From positions 1,612,001 through 1,676,000 of the forward strand of contig JAWKNO010000001.1 in the NCBI GenBank assembly GCA_041391665.1: a stretch of DNA of 64,000 nt, read 5' to 3'. This document shows positions 25,112 to 35,426 of this stretch, in pieces. The notes under the pieces were generated by a model, which saw only the letters and a list, made by a program, of their open reading frames with translations, had not been told where the DNA came from and made no database searches. Positions within the stretch are counted from its first letter, which is position 1, and each line of letters starts with the position of its first letter. The DNA is from Bacteroidia bacterium (GTDB lineage: Bacteria; Bacteroidota; Bacteroidia; J057). The translations under genes were made by a program, and so were the position numbers.

Positions 25112-27154
25112 ATGATTTTCCCAAATAATATGCTGACAAATATTCTGACAGAAGCTCTGGGATGGACGCTTCTGCACTCGCTCTGGCAGGGTCTGGTTGT
25201 CATGACCGCCCTGGGAATTCTCCTGACCCTGATGAAAGGCCGTTCGCCCGAATCACGGTATTATGTGTCTCTCCTTGCTTTGGGAGCAATGTTTGCCTGG
25301 ATTGTGGCTACCTTTTTTGCGCAGTACAATACCATTTCCGACCAATACTTTCTTGCCGGGTATGCAGCAGAATGGTCGGGCGATTTTTCAGAAGATTTTT
25401 ACGCAGCAGATGGAGTGAGTCCGGAAATTAGCTTTTCGCTATGGTCATTTTCCGAAAAGATTCGTCCCTTTATGCCCTGGATTTCGGTAATATGGGCAGC
25501 CGGGTTTATGTTTTTTACTGTCCGGTGGGCTGGTGGCCTGTACCATATCCATCAGTTGCGGTCCAATGGTATAAGACCGGTCGCCTACGACTGGCAGCTC
25601 AAGGTCAATAAACTGTCTGAACGGCTGGGCCTTACGCGAACCATTACGCTTTACGAGTCTTTTCGGGTATCAGTGCCCATCGTGATTGGTCATCTGAAGC
25701 CGGTGATATTGTTGCCAGTAGGGATGTTGAATGGGATTTCTCCTGCCCAGCTTGAAGCCGTGATTGTCCATGAACTTGCCCATGTCAGGCGCAATGATTT
25801 TGCGGTGAACCTGCTGATTTCGCTGGTAGAATCCATGTTGTTTTACCATCCGGCGTATTGGTGGATATCTTCGCACATTCAGGCCGAGCGGGAACATTGC
25901 TGTGATGATCTTGCCGTAAAATACTGTGGCGACCCACTTTCCTACGCCAAAGTATTGGCTGATCTGGAAGAAAACCGTTTGGAAAATATGCGTTTGGCTA
26001 TGCAATTGGTTGGCCGGAAGAAATATCTGCTCAGAAGAATTCGCCGCATTGTAGTTCCCGAAGCCAGTGAGCCACAAATTCAGGGTAAATCTGTCTTTGG
26101 CCTGGTGCTGGTCATCACCATGACTGCCATTGCCTGGCTTTCTCCACAGACCGGAAGAACCTTTGGGACAAACTATGCAGAGGAAATGGATTATGATTTT
26201 CCCATCCTGGCTTCCATCCCTTCAGTACCGGGCATGATTGGCTATCCGGAATTTTATGCAGCGATCGACACACCACCACCAGGAACAGAACCCCTGGATG
26301 AGCCTGTAGGCGGTTGGGGAGAAATGCCGGAGATGCCCGAGATGCCCGAGTTTCCGGAGTTTCCCGACAATTTTTACAGCTCAGCACTGCCAGACAGCGC
26401 AGCTATGGCGGAATTCAAGATGTCGATGCAGCAGTTTCAGGAAGAGCAGAAAGAATGGGGCCGTCAGGTAGGAGAATACTGGAGAGAATATGCCCAGCAA
26501 CTCAGCGCACAAAGTAATGTGTATGCTCATGCGGAATCGAGCAGAAGACTGGAGCATGCTTTGGAAAAACTGGCTCAGGCAGAAATCTACGCAAACGAAG
26601 ACCAGATCAGAGAATTGGCGGAAGCACAGGAGCGGCTGGCGGAAGTCCGGGAAAGGCTAGCGGAAGACAGAGAAGGCCGTTCAGAAATGCAGATTGAGCG
26701 CGATCTTCAGCGAAGAGAAGAAGACATTATCCGCCGGCATGAGGAAGCCAAAGAGCGGGAACTGGCAGCATTGGAACGTGCCCGTGAGATGCAGGAGCGC
26801 CAGAGAGAAATACAGCTTCGCCAGCAAGAGATCATGGAGCAAAACCGCGAACGCATGCGGGAGGTGGAGGAAAAGGTAAGGCGTGATCAGGAAGCGCGGA
26901 TGCATGAGATGGAAGTGAAGATGAAAGCGATGCATGAAAGGCATGATTCTATGAAAAAAGAGCTTCAATCAGAACTGCGCCGCGATGGACTGGTTTCTTC
27001 AGATAATGGAAAAGTGAAAATCAAAATCAGCGAAGATTCCTTTAAAATCAACGGGCAGAAGCTCACAGAAGATCAGGAACGCAAATACCGCCGAATATTA
27101 AAGAAGTATGGATTTAACGCGGGAGATGAAGGAACCCTCCAGTTTGACTTTTAA
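25112..27154 (+). CDS. M56 family metallopeptidase (BlaR1-like) with long coiled coil
   Basis: 680 residues. At least four membrane helices (about 20-40, 48-70, 121-140 and 326-343) frame the cytoplasmic zinc-protease domain with HELAH (220-224) and the downstream acidic ligand in EREHCCDD. Usual BlaR1 proteins end in a penicillin-binding sensor; this one instead has a 280-residue extracytoplasmic Glu/Arg/Gln-rich segment (about 420-625), clearly coiled coil, then a small C-terminal domain ending in GTLQFDF. Such proteins are common in Bacteroidota and probably sense envelope states other than beta-lactams. It should cleave the repressor encoded upstream. Confidence 0.9.
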   Translation: MIFPNNMLTNILTEALGWTLLHSLWQGLVVMTALGILLTLMKGRSPESRYYVSLLALGAMFAWIVATFFAQYNTISDQYFLAGYAAEWSGDFSEDFYAADGVSPEISFSLWSFSEKIRPFMPWISVIWAAGFMFFTVRWAGGLYHIHQLRSNGIRPVAYDWQLKVNKLSERLGLTRTITLYESFRVSVPIVIGHLKPVILLPVGMLNGISPAQLEAVIVHELAHVRRNDFAVNLLISLVESMLFYHPAYWWISSHIQAEREHCCDDLAVKYCGDPLSYAKVLADLEENRLENMRLAMQLVGRKKYLLRRIRRIVVPEASEPQIQGKSVFGLVLVITMTAIAWLSPQTGRTFGTNYAEEMDYDFPILASIPSVPGMIGYPEFYAAIDTPPPGTEPLDEPVGGWGEMPEMPEMPEFPEFPDNFYSSALPDSAAMAEFKMSMQQFQEEQKEWGRQVGEYWREYAQQLSAQSNVYAHAESSRRLEHALEKLAQAEIYANEDQIRELAEAQERLAEVRERLAEDREGRSEMQIERDLQRREEDIIRRHEEAKERELAALERAREMQERQREIQLRQQEIMEQNRERMREVEEKVRRDQEARMHEMEVKMKAMHERHDSMKKELQSELRRDGLVSSDNGKVKIKISEDSFKINGQKLTEDQERKYRRILKKYGFNAGDEGTLQFDF

Positions 27155-27179
27155 TTCACTTTGATGATTTTTATTACAT

Positions 27180-27220
27180 GGCTGATATTTGCTCCGGCAG
27201 GTATCAGCCATTATTATTTT
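27180..27220 (+). terminator. Rho-independent terminator of the blaI-M56 operon
   Basis: GGCTGATA (27180-27187) pairs with TATCAGCC (27202-27209), followed by ATTATTATTTTTG. Confidence 0.65.
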
Positions 27221-27410
27221 TGAACTATTCCGCAATCCGAAAAGATCAAACGCGCTAATTTTTATTATTGACGAAAATATACCCACGTTAAGGTATGGCA
27301 AGAAGGCAGGTGGTACAACATTTGCCTTAAACCTTACATCAGAACATACCCAATAGCAGACTTTGTAGAGAGACAGAAAAATAGAGTATAACGCGAGATT
27401 GACTTGGCGA

Positions 27411-28997
27411 ATGAGAAGGATATTGTTTACAAATGACTTGCCTGTTGCTTTAAAATTACCACGAATAGTAAAAAAAGGATTGACGTTAATGTGTGCATTT
27501 GGTCTGGGGGGCCTTGTGCAAATTCATGCACAGGGCACCTGTCCTCCAGGTGGATGTAAGGGTCCAAACCTGATTTCCAACGGAAACTTCGAAGCAGAAA
27601 TCACGGATCCCAACAATCCATTGGTAAATTTCACTTCCGATCTTTCCTATATTGTATGTCCTCCGCCCAGCACGCTGGATTTGTGGGGGCGCATCACCAT
27701 ACTTAATGACCCTAATATTTGTTATTTCGCGTGGAATGGAAATGACCATACCTACGACAATGGCGACGGCCATATGCTGGTGGTAGATTTTCCGGCACAA
27801 AATCCTGATGGCAGCAATAACTTTATGGATATCTGGGCTACGACGGTTACGGTTACCCCCGGACAAACGTATTGTTTTGGTGCCTGGTACAAAAACCTGA
27901 ATACGGCTGCCGGCGTTTCCCGCCCTCGCTTCCGATACATGGTAAATGGTACGCTGATTGGATTTTCTCCCAATCTTCCCGACGACGGACAATGGCATTA
28001 TTTCGGATACAATTATACAGTACCAGCCGGAGTCAGCACCCTCAATATATCTGTTAAAAACGGAAAGTGGGGTGGAGGCGGAAATGACCTGGCCATGGAT
28101 GATGTGGAATTTCGCGAGGTTCGTACCGGTTATAACCCACCCATTGCAAATGATGACCAGGTGATTATTCTCGCCAATACAGGCAGTTACCCGATCAACG
28201 TACTGGCAAATGATCTGGGAAATAATCCCGGATTTACGCCCGGCGCTTCAGATATTTCATTGAGCAGCGTGCCTCCTTCTACAGCAGGAAATGTATCGAT
28301 CATGCCCTCCGGTCAGATTGATTTTGCACCTGCTGCCGGATTCACCGGAGATGCCGTGTTTAAGTATGAAATTTGCCACCCGTCTGGTTGTTGTACAGAA
28401 GCTATGGTAACCGTGAGCGTGGACAATATCCTTCCTGCAACCATAGAAGATTTCAAAGCACAGTTGGTGTATTCGGGTGCAAAACTTACGTGGGCTACAG
28501 TGGAGGAAGTAAATAGCCAGCGATTTGAGATTGAGCGTTCGGTGGATCTTGTACGGTTTGAGAAAGTAGGGGAGGTGAGAGGTGCCGGGTTTGCCACCGA
28601 TCGTACGGAATATGAATATACAGATATGCAGGTACAGACGTTGGGCGCAGCCCGTGTGTATTATCGTCTGCGGCAGGTAGATATGGATGGGCGGTCGTCT
28701 GCAGGAAAAGTGGTGGAAATAAGTGTAAGCGGCGAGGCGGGTTTGGAAGTGAAAGCCTATCCTAATCCAGTGGCAGACGATGTGATTAAGGTGGAAATCG
28801 GAAGTATTTCCGATGCTCCGGTAGTCATTCAACTGATCAGCATTAATGGTCAGGTGGTGCGTAGGCAGATGCTGCCTGGAGTCAATGGTCGCCGAGTGGT
28901 GAAGATGGATGTAAACGGACTTTCCGGCGGTATGTACCTGCTTTCTGTTTCTCAGGGTAGTGAGTCATTTAGCCAAAGAATGGTGATCACCCCCTGA
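27411..28997 (+). CDS. T9SS type A sorting-domain protein with CBM-like and Ig-like domains
   Basis: About 528 residues. Signal segment around IVKKGLTLMCAFGLGGLVQI; Ala-Gln cut likely near residue 42. A carbohydrate-binding-module-like beta sandwich follows (LISNGNFEAEI, VTPGQTYCFGAWYKNLN, AMDDVEFREV), then a cadherin/Ig-like tandem domain (PPIANDDQVIILANTG), a short linker and a type A sorting domain from about residue 450 (VKAYPNPVADDVIKVEI to SQRMVITP). ATG at 27411 is preferred over the in-frame TTG at 27399. No catalytic domain is seen, so this is probably a surface glycan-binding or adhesin-type protein. Confidence 0.8.
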   Translation: MRRILFTNDLPVALKLPRIVKKGLTLMCAFGLGGLVQIHAQGTCPPGGCKGPNLISNGNFEAEITDPNNPLVNFTSDLSYIVCPPPSTLDLWGRITILNDPNICYFAWNGNDHTYDNGDGHMLVVDFPAQNPDGSNNFMDIWATTVTVTPGQTYCFGAWYKNLNTAAGVSRPRFRYMVNGTLIGFSPNLPDDGQWHYFGYNYTVPAGVSTLNISVKNGKWGGGGNDLAMDDVEFREVRTGYNPPIANDDQVIILANTGSYPINVLANDLGNNPGFTPGASDISLSSVPPSTAGNVSIMPSGQIDFAPAAGFTGDAVFKYEICHPSGCCTEAMVTVSVDNILPATIEDFKAQLVYSGAKLTWATVEEVNSQRFEIERSVDLVRFEKVGEVRGAGFATDRTEYEYTDMQVQTLGAARVYYRLRQVDMDGRSSAGKVVEISVSGEAGLEVKAYPNPVADDVIKVEIGSISDAPVVIQLISINGQVVRRQMLPGVNGRRVVKMDVNGLSGGMYLLSVSQGSESFSQRMVITP

Positions 28998-29042
28998 TTT
29001 TTACGAAATTTTTCTGATATCTCCTTCCGGATATTTTTCAGT

Positions 29043-29073
29043 GGCTGTCCCTATACGGGATGGCCTTTTTTTA
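29043..29073 (+). terminator. Rho-independent terminator
   Basis: GGCTGTCCC (29043-29051) pairs with GGGATGGCC (29057-29065), with two wobble pairs, 5-base loop, then TTTTTTTA. Ends the gene at 27411. Confidence 0.7.
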
Positions 29074-29141
29074 TATAAGCAAACCGGAGCCGCCTTTGCA
29101 GGTCTGACCCCGGTTTGAATGTATATAAAGTGTCGGAAGGA

Positions 29142-32100
29142 TTATTCTTTCATAAACCGCTGTTGCAGTTCGATTTCATCACTTCTAAGAATAAATTGGT
29201 ACATACCTGACGGCCAGTGGGTCACATCCAGAGAAATCAGTTTTTCACCATATGTATTCTCAAAATCTTTTTGCCAGATCTCTCTTCCTTGCAGGTCAAA
29301 GACAAAGAGACTCAAATAGCGTGAATCGTTTGTAAGAAAACGGATTTGAATATCTTTACTGCCCGGGTTGGGATATACCTGTAAAAAAGCATCCGAATGG
29401 GATACCCACTGAATCTCCCTGATGTTGCTGAACGTATATGCCCCCCCGAGGTCAACGATTCGGAGTCTGTAATAGACCTTTCGGGAATGGTTTGCCGGTA
29501 CGTTCTTATCGAGGAAGCTGTAAAATTGGCGGGTACTGCTCTTGCCAGAAGCGGGAACTTCCCCGACTGCAATAAAATTTCTGGAATCCACAGAGCGTTC
29601 GACAATAAATTTGTCAGTATTTTCCTCTGAAGCGGTCATCCAGCCGATATAAGCATCATTGTCTTGCCTGACGGCATGGAAGTCAAGCATTTCTACGGGC
29701 AGCGTTCCACTTACTTCAACCTGCAAACCACCGCCGGAAAAACCGCTGATACTGTTGAATTGAACATAATGCAATCCTCCCTCAGTACCGTAGGCAGCAG
29801 GGGAAAGTTCTGTATAACCCGGCCGGGCAGATAATCCATCGGCAGCGGTAATGTCACCGTTGTTCCAGGTGTCATCAACCTTAAACCATTTTGCCGGTTG
29901 AATCGTGCCACCTGATGCTGTGGCAAAACTCGAAGCAGAATCTGCCATTGCAACTGAGTCCGCAGGGTCGAAATAGAACCGTACATTCACATTTGCAGTC
30001 AGACCGGCATCATCCAGTGTGCGCACAAACCAGTCTCGCCCCATGACAAAATGCCCCTGTGAGCCGGAGGTAACAATCCGGTTTAATGCTTCTTCGCGAC
30101 GCAATTCTACATAGTCAACTCTGGTCGTATTGCTGCCGTGAGCGATGGAAAACAATACCTTATCCGGCTCAATGGCGGGATAATAGTAGGTATAACCTGC
30201 TGACACAGCATCTACACAAAAGTTGGTGCTGCGAATCGTGCCGGTAGTTGCTCCGCTAAATACGTGCTCACCTGCGCTGAATAGATAATGGGTACCTGTA
30301 ACCGGGTAAACGAGTACAGGACTCAGGCTGCATCCATCGCCGTCGCGCCAGTCAGGCTGGTTGGCAGCGCCACCGTTGTTTGGAAAAATATCTTCAGGTG
30401 TTGAGCCCGTACTGGTTTTACTGTCTGTATAACCCGTGCCATCAAATCCATTGTCTGTGGGAGGTGTTGTCCCAACGGTCTGATCTGTGCTTTCCACACT
30501 GTTGTTGTCATAACAATCGAGGAGACCGTCATCATCTGCATCGGCACTGCAACTCAGGTCGCTGGAAACATCTCCGTCGTCATACCCATCCCATGCCTCA
30601 TCGGCATCGGGAATGCCATCGCCATCGGAGTCTGTATCGAGGTAATCGGCATAACCCGAACCGTCTGTATTTTCCGGAATGAGGAAGTTGCCACCGTCGT
30701 ATTCGTCGAGTATGCCATCTCCGTCTGTATCAGTGATACCTGAAACTGTGTAGCCGGAGGTGGTTTGTGCTTCCATATTGTCGAGGATGCCGTCATCGTC
30801 TGCATCCACATCGGCAAAACTGGGGTGAACGTCACTGTCCGCGTCATCGCTGTAGGAGTCGGGGAAATTGTCCGCGTTGATGTCTGCCCCGGTTGTCGTG
30901 ATGGCTGTTCCGCCGTCATCGGCATCGAAGGTATCGGAATAGCCGTCACCATCAGTATCTGCAAATGCACCATCCACGATGCCGTCATGATTTGCGTCTG
31001 TTCCGCCTGATTCTGTAATGTCTGCAATGCCGTCGTTGTCTGTGTCGAGGTCGATATAGTTGGGAATACCATCGCTGTCCCAGTCTGGCCACATGCCGTT
31101 GTCGCCTCTTGCGTATGCTATGGCGCCATCGCCGTCGGCAAGACCATCGTTTCCTGTGTCCGTACCTGTGGTTTTGATGAGTGCTACACCATTTGTGCCC
31201 GTACCGGCCGGGCCATCGCTGGCGTTGCTGTCCCAGGCATCTGCCAGCCCGTCGCCGTCGGCGTCGGTGGTGATGTCGGCAAGGCCGTCTCCGGTAGCAT
31301 CTACTGCTCCGACTTCAATCACATCAGGCACACCGTCATTGTCTGAATCCAAATCAATCCAGTTTGGGATATTGTCTCCATCGGTATCAATATCTGTGAT
31401 TGCGCCACCGTGCTGATACCCTACGCTTGCGTCCTGGTCCGCCAATCCGTCGGTATCCGTGTCAGTTCCGTTGGTTTGTACGAGCGCGGTTCCGTTACTA
31501 CCGGTTCCTCCGGGGCCGTCGTTTGCATCTGTGTCATAGATGTCGGCAAGTCCATCTGCATCCACGTCTGTGGGGGTATCCAGATGTCCGTCGCCATTGT
31601 TGTCTATACCTCCGGCTTCGATGATATCGGTAATGCCATCGCCATCTGTGTCGAGATCAAGGAATCCGGGGATACCATCTCCGTCAGGATCAGTATCTCT
31701 GCCATTGCCGTGAGAATAGCCAATGCCGGCATCGTCTGCTTTACCGTTTGCGTCTGTGTCAAAACCAGTTGTCTGGGCCAGGGCAGAACCGTCTGTACCG
31801 CTGCCAGAAGGGCCGTCGCTTGCATCGCTGTCATAGACGTCGGCAAGGCCGTCGCCATCTGTATCGGTAGATACTGCCGCATCGACTCTGCCGTCGCCAT
31901 CGCTATCCACACCTCCGGCTTCAATGATATCAGGCATACCATCATTATCTGCGTCGAGATCCAGATGGTTGATGATACCATCGTTGTCTGCATCTGCGTC
32001 ATTACCTTCACCATCGGTATAGGAGTCCGCCAGCCCGTCAGATCCGCTGTCAATAGCCAGTATTAAAGGATCAGTTCCTCCACCTGCATCAGTACCAAAA

Positions 32101-34775
32101 ACACCGTCATCGTCAGAGTCAAATACATCTGCGAGGCCGTCTCTGTCCTGGTCAAGGTCATTGTCAGGCTGGCCATCTCCATCAGCGTCAAAACCTCCTG
32201 CCTCAATGAGGTCGGGAATACCATCATCGTCAGAATCGAGATCTGCATAATCTTCCAGTCCATCATTGTCTGTATCCGGATAAGGCATCGGTGTGCCACT
32301 GGTGAATGCGCCCCCGGCATTGTCATAGGTATCACACCATCCATCTGTATCGGTATCGGTCAGTGAGGCCGGGTCGGTTGTAATCGCAAAACAATCTACG
32401 AGTCCATTTCCCTCTGCATCGGAGCCTCCGGCTTCAATCAGGTCAGGGATACCGTCATTGTCGGAGTCGAGGTCAAAGGCATCGGGAATACCGTCGCTGT
32501 CGCGGTCATAGACATCGTTTACCCCGTCCCCATTATTGTCGTTCCACGCTGGAAAACTGGCTGTAATATCATCGTTGTCCATATAGTTGGGAATACCATC
32601 GGCATCTTCATCGCCGGTAGCATCAAACCCCGTATCACCATCTTCCTGTGTATCGGGAATGCCGTCATTGTCAGAGTCGAGATCCAGAAAATCGACTACA
32701 CCGTCCTGATCTCTGTCGGGTTCAATGGCGCAACCCGCATTGATATAGGCGTTGGTGATATTGTTGGTATAATCACATTCCCCGATATAAGTTACCGGGA
32801 AATCCAAACTGAGATCCAAAGGCAATTGAGCCGTTGCGAACCCTGTGTCATTGAGTACAACAAACAGATCTCCGGGAAAATCACCCGAAGTGAAGGGGAT
32901 GTAAAAAGTCATATTTTCATAATTCCCTTCATCTACGGTCACGGTAGTCATGGCAGTATCGAGAAATATACTGCCCGACACCCTGGGATTGCCCAGATAA
33001 AAGGCTACTGTAGCACCCGCCGGAAATTTTCCATCGCCGGTATTGCCGATACGGACGATGATGCCCAGGGAGTCGTTGCCACATTTTGAGTTGTCGGAGC
33101 CGAGAATATGCGGCTGCACATCCGGAGCCTGGAAGGCGGGTTCTCCATTTACGAGTCGGGTAGGGGACTGCACGAGAAAGCCGTTTAATTTGGGTACTAT
33201 CCAGTGGTTTTGCTGGTGTACCGGTACCGTGAGGTCATCATTGATATTGGTACAGAGGAAAGTATGTTGATTCCAAACGGGACGGGCAGGCACCCATGGC
33301 TGAAATTTGGACCGGTAAGCGCGGATGAAGTTGTTACCAGAGAACCCCGGGCCGTTTCCAATCTGAGAAGTCAGGACTATTTCTGATTGCCCATCGTCAT
33401 TGACATCCACGACCAGTGGATAGTCAAAACGGGTGCCGGATTGGGAAACGATTTTGACCAGTTCGTCTCCGGTTGCACCATCATAGACATAAAGATATTC
33501 TTCATCGCTATACACAACTTCATTGGCGCCATCGCCTTCAAAATCATAGACCGTACTTCCCGTTCGCTCGGAACCATCATCTGTCACATATGTCCATTTG
33601 GCAACCAGCGTTCCGGAAATATTAGTGTCGAGGACTGCGTACACATTTTTACCTGCTGCACCGATTTCCATATACCCATCGTTGTCAAAATCAGCCAGGT
33701 TGATACGGCCGCCGGAAGTGGTACTCCCGGTCATTGTATATGTCGTAAACAATTGAGAACCACTGCGAATATCCCACATGGAAATCTTTCCACTAACCAT
33801 GATTACCGCATCGGGGTCACCATCGTTGTCCATGTCTGCCACGCTCGTAACACCATCTCCCAGCCCTGAAGCCCAGCTTACCGCAGTAAGTCCACTGATA
33901 CTTGTCAGATCCACGGCATAGCAGGTATCACCGGCAACCAGTTCCAGTCCATCGCAGGGGCTACCGCAAGGGCTGCCTGTAGCAGGGATAATATCTGTGG
34001 AACTGAATATATCCACCGGTACTGGAAATGATTCTGTATTTACATATCCGCCTTCACTGCCTCCACCCAGTCCATCGACACCATTTACCAGAAGTACTCC
34101 GTCTGAAGCCCGGAATATCTGGTTGCCTATATAGATCTCCGGCTCACCTGAACCATCGAAATTGGCGATGTTGGGTGAATTGTGGCTGGCAGGTACGGTG
34201 CTCGCGCTGGTCCAGGTAATTGCCCCGTTATGTTCGGCTCTGACTAGATTTTTTGCATTGTTAACTACAAATATCTCTGCGGTTCCGTCTTCATCAATAT
34301 CTGCCATTGCCATATTAGAGTAGGAATGTATTCCGTCGGTAATGGTAATGCTGATCTCATGCGAACCGTCTATGCCGCTAAAAATCCGAATATACCCAGG
34401 CGTACCCGCAAATTTTCCCAATACTTCCGGATCGCCGTCATTATCAACATCTCCTACCAGTGGTGTATGGCGTTGGTCGATAGGATAAGACACGTCATCG
34501 GTTTGCCACACGAGTTCGATCTCAAAGGTATCTGCATTTGCCGGTGGGATAAACTGGCAGTCGGGAATTGGGACCCCATAGTAAAAATCTGCACAGGCAG
34601 GCGTACCGCCGCAGTCAGTATCAAAGCAGTCGATGAGTCCGTCACCGTCATTGTCAATGCCATCACCACAATTTATTTCCTGTGAAAAAGCGAAAGATAA
34701 ACCTGTGAAAAGCAGAAAGACGAGCAACGCTGTTTTGGAAGAGTAAAGAGCAATTCCCCTTCTTTTTGATATCAT
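29142..34775 (-). CDS. Giant T9SS protein with FG-GAP propeller and thrombospondin type-3 repeats
   Basis: About 1877 residues. Signal peptide (SKTALLVFLLFTGLSFAFSQ), then CGDGIDNDGDGLIDCFDTDC, the same Cys/Asp motif as in the protein at 8618. Next are FG-GAP/VCBS beta-propeller repeats (VGDVDNDGDPEVLG, MADIDEDGTAEIFVV, LADFDNDGYMEIGAA and others). The middle (about 700-1430) holds roughly twenty calcium-binding thrombospondin type-3 repeats (DSDGDGIPD-type). A beta-domain and a type A sorting domain (LQVYPNPGSKDIQIRFL to LQQRFMKE) end the protein. ATG at 34775 gives a compact signal peptide; ATG at 34868 is the alternative and adds 31 residues. Probably an adhesin or matrix protein with calcium-rigidified rod. 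Confidence 0.9.
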   Translation of the reverse strand: MISKRRGIALYSSKTALLVFLLFTGLSFAFSQEINCGDGIDNDGDGLIDCFDTDCGGTPACADFYYGVPIPDCQFIPPANADTFEIELVWQTDDVSYPIDQRHTPLVGDVDNDGDPEVLGKFAGTPGYIRIFSGIDGSHEISITITDGIHSYSNMAMADIDEDGTAEIFVVNNAKNLVRAEHNGAITWTSASTVPASHNSPNIANFDGSGEPEIYIGNQIFRASDGVLLVNGVDGLGGGSEGGYVNTESFPVPVDIFSSTDIIPATGSPCGSPCDGLELVAGDTCYAVDLTSISGLTAVSWASGLGDGVTSVADMDNDGDPDAVIMVSGKISMWDIRSGSQLFTTYTMTGSTTSGGRINLADFDNDGYMEIGAAGKNVYAVLDTNISGTLVAKWTYVTDDGSERTGSTVYDFEGDGANEVVYSDEEYLYVYDGATGDELVKIVSQSGTRFDYPLVVDVNDDGQSEIVLTSQIGNGPGFSGNNFIRAYRSKFQPWVPARPVWNQHTFLCTNINDDLTVPVHQQNHWIVPKLNGFLVQSPTRLVNGEPAFQAPDVQPHILGSDNSKCGNDSLGIIVRIGNTGDGKFPAGATVAFYLGNPRVSGSIFLDTAMTTVTVDEGNYENMTFYIPFTSGDFPGDLFVVLNDTGFATAQLPLDLSLDFPVTYIGECDYTNNITNAYINAGCAIEPDRDQDGVVDFLDLDSDNDGIPDTQEDGDTGFDATGDEDADGIPNYMDNDDITASFPAWNDNNGDGVNDVYDRDSDGIPDAFDLDSDNDGIPDLIEAGGSDAEGNGLVDCFAITTDPASLTDTDTDGWCDTYDNAGGAFTSGTPMPYPDTDNDGLEDYADLDSDDDGIPDLIEAGGFDADGDGQPDNDLDQDRDGLADVFDSDDDGVFGTDAGGGTDPLILAIDSGSDGLADSYTDGEGNDADADNDGIINHLDLDADNDGMPDIIEAGGVDSDGDGRVDAAVSTDTDGDGLADVYDSDASDGPSGSGTDGSALAQTTGFDTDANGKADDAGIGYSHGNGRDTDPDGDGIPGFLDLDTDGDGITDIIEAGGIDNNGDGHLDTPTDVDADGLADIYDTDANDGPGGTGSNGTALVQTNGTDTDTDGLADQDASVGYQHGGAITDIDTDGDNIPNWIDLDSDNDGVPDVIEVGAVDATGDGLADITTDADGDGLADAWDSNASDGPAGTGTNGVALIKTTGTDTGNDGLADGDGAIAYARGDNGMWPDWDSDGIPNYIDLDTDNDGIADITESGGTDANHDGIVDGAFADTDGDGYSDTFDADDGGTAITTTGADINADNFPDSYSDDADSDVHPSFADVDADDDGILDNMEAQTTSGYTVSGITDTDGDGILDEYDGGNFLIPENTDGSGYADYLDTDSDGDGIPDADEAWDGYDDGDVSSDLSCSADADDDGLLDCYDNNSVESTDQTVGTTPPTDNGFDGTGYTDSKTSTGSTPEDIFPNNGGAANQPDWRDGDGCSLSPVLVYPVTGTHYLFSAGEHVFSGATTGTIRSTNFCVDAVSAGYTYYYPAIEPDKVLFSIAHGSNTTRVDYVELRREEALNRIVTSGSQGHFVMGRDWFVRTLDDAGLTANVNVRFYFDPADSVAMADSASSFATASGGTIQPAKWFKVDDTWNNGDITAADGLSARPGYTELSPAAYGTEGGLHYVQFNSISGFSGGGLQVEVSGTLPVEMLDFHAVRQDNDAYIGWMTASEENTDKFIVERSVDSRNFIAVGEVPASGKSSTRQFYSFLDKNVPANHSRKVYYRLRIVDLGGAYTFSNIREIQWVSHSDAFLQVYPNPGSKDIQIRFLTNDSRYLSLFVFDLQGREIWQKDFENTYGEKLISLDVTHWPSGMYQFILRSDEIELQQRFMKE

Positions 34776-35103
34776 ACTTTCATGAATGGGCTGTGTGAGA
34801 GGAGAGGGTAATGCCTGTTTGGGTCTTGAAATTACTTGAGCAGAGTGGATGCGCAACCCTTTTTTCATTATATATTGCGGTTTTGGGGATTAGAATGAAT
34901 GTCGGGTAAATATCAAATCATTGGGGGAAATAGTAAATATCTAAACATGGATATTTCATACATGAAATTTTATGTATAGGGAAGTACTTTTGGGTCGATC
35001 TTTGTCTCGTTAATAGAGGGTTATTAGGTAAATCTTCCATATCCTTCGGATACGGAACAGGCAAAACCCGTGGTGGTTACACTTTTTGGGAGATAAATTA
35101 TGA

Positions 35104-35307
35104 AACGAAATCATTCCTGTTGAGGTAAAAAGTGGTTCCAGCCGAAATCTGAAAAGCCTGCGTAGCTATGCTGAAAAATATACCCCAAAACATGTTTTAC
35201 AGATTTCCCCCCGACCTTTTTCGTATGATGGGGAATTCATCAACCTACCACTTTACGCTGTGTTTGCGCTGGGGAATATTTGTAATGACATTCTGAATCA
35301 AGGATAG
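35104..35307 (+). pseudogene. Degraded C-terminal fragment of DUF4143 ATPase gene
   Basis: Frame 35104-35307 reads NEIIPVEVKSG and continues through KYTPKHVLQISP to a TAG, the typical C-terminal end of AAA_14/DUF4143 ATPases, here without the ATPase. The PVEIKSG of the intact homologue at 44666 is the closest match. Just upstream, in another frame, is YTFWEINYE, like the Y-x-W-R segment before it, so at least one frameshift and a large deletion occurred. A TGA lies directly in front. Confidence 0.6.
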
Positions 35308-35353
35308 ACGTTTCTCATATCCATATTTAGGTTGATCGGGGATAAAAATATGA

Positions 35354-35395
35354 AGCGCACATTAGCGCTGAATCAATCTCAGCGAAATGTGCGCT
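35354..35395 (-). terminator. Terminator of the ABM-like gene
   Basis: AGCGCACATT and following GCGCTGA pair with TCAGCG and AATGTGCGCT, giving a long imperfect stem. On the minus strand it is followed by CATATTTTTATC. Confidence 0.65.
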
Positions 35396-35426
35396 TTGTT
35401 TTGGCTTTATATGAAAACTATATTTC

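Larger units (their letters stand above)
34869..35426. other. Intergenic region between giant protein and ABM-like gene
   Basis: 558-base gap. Holds the DUF4143 relic and a terminator; otherwise AT-rich with nothing else recognised. Confidence 0.5.

Noticed and set aside
30300..32720. Tandem DNA repeats or a mobile element in the region rich in GAT/GAC codons
   Set aside because: The periodicity is explained by protein-level thrombospondin type-3 repeats in one continuous frame.
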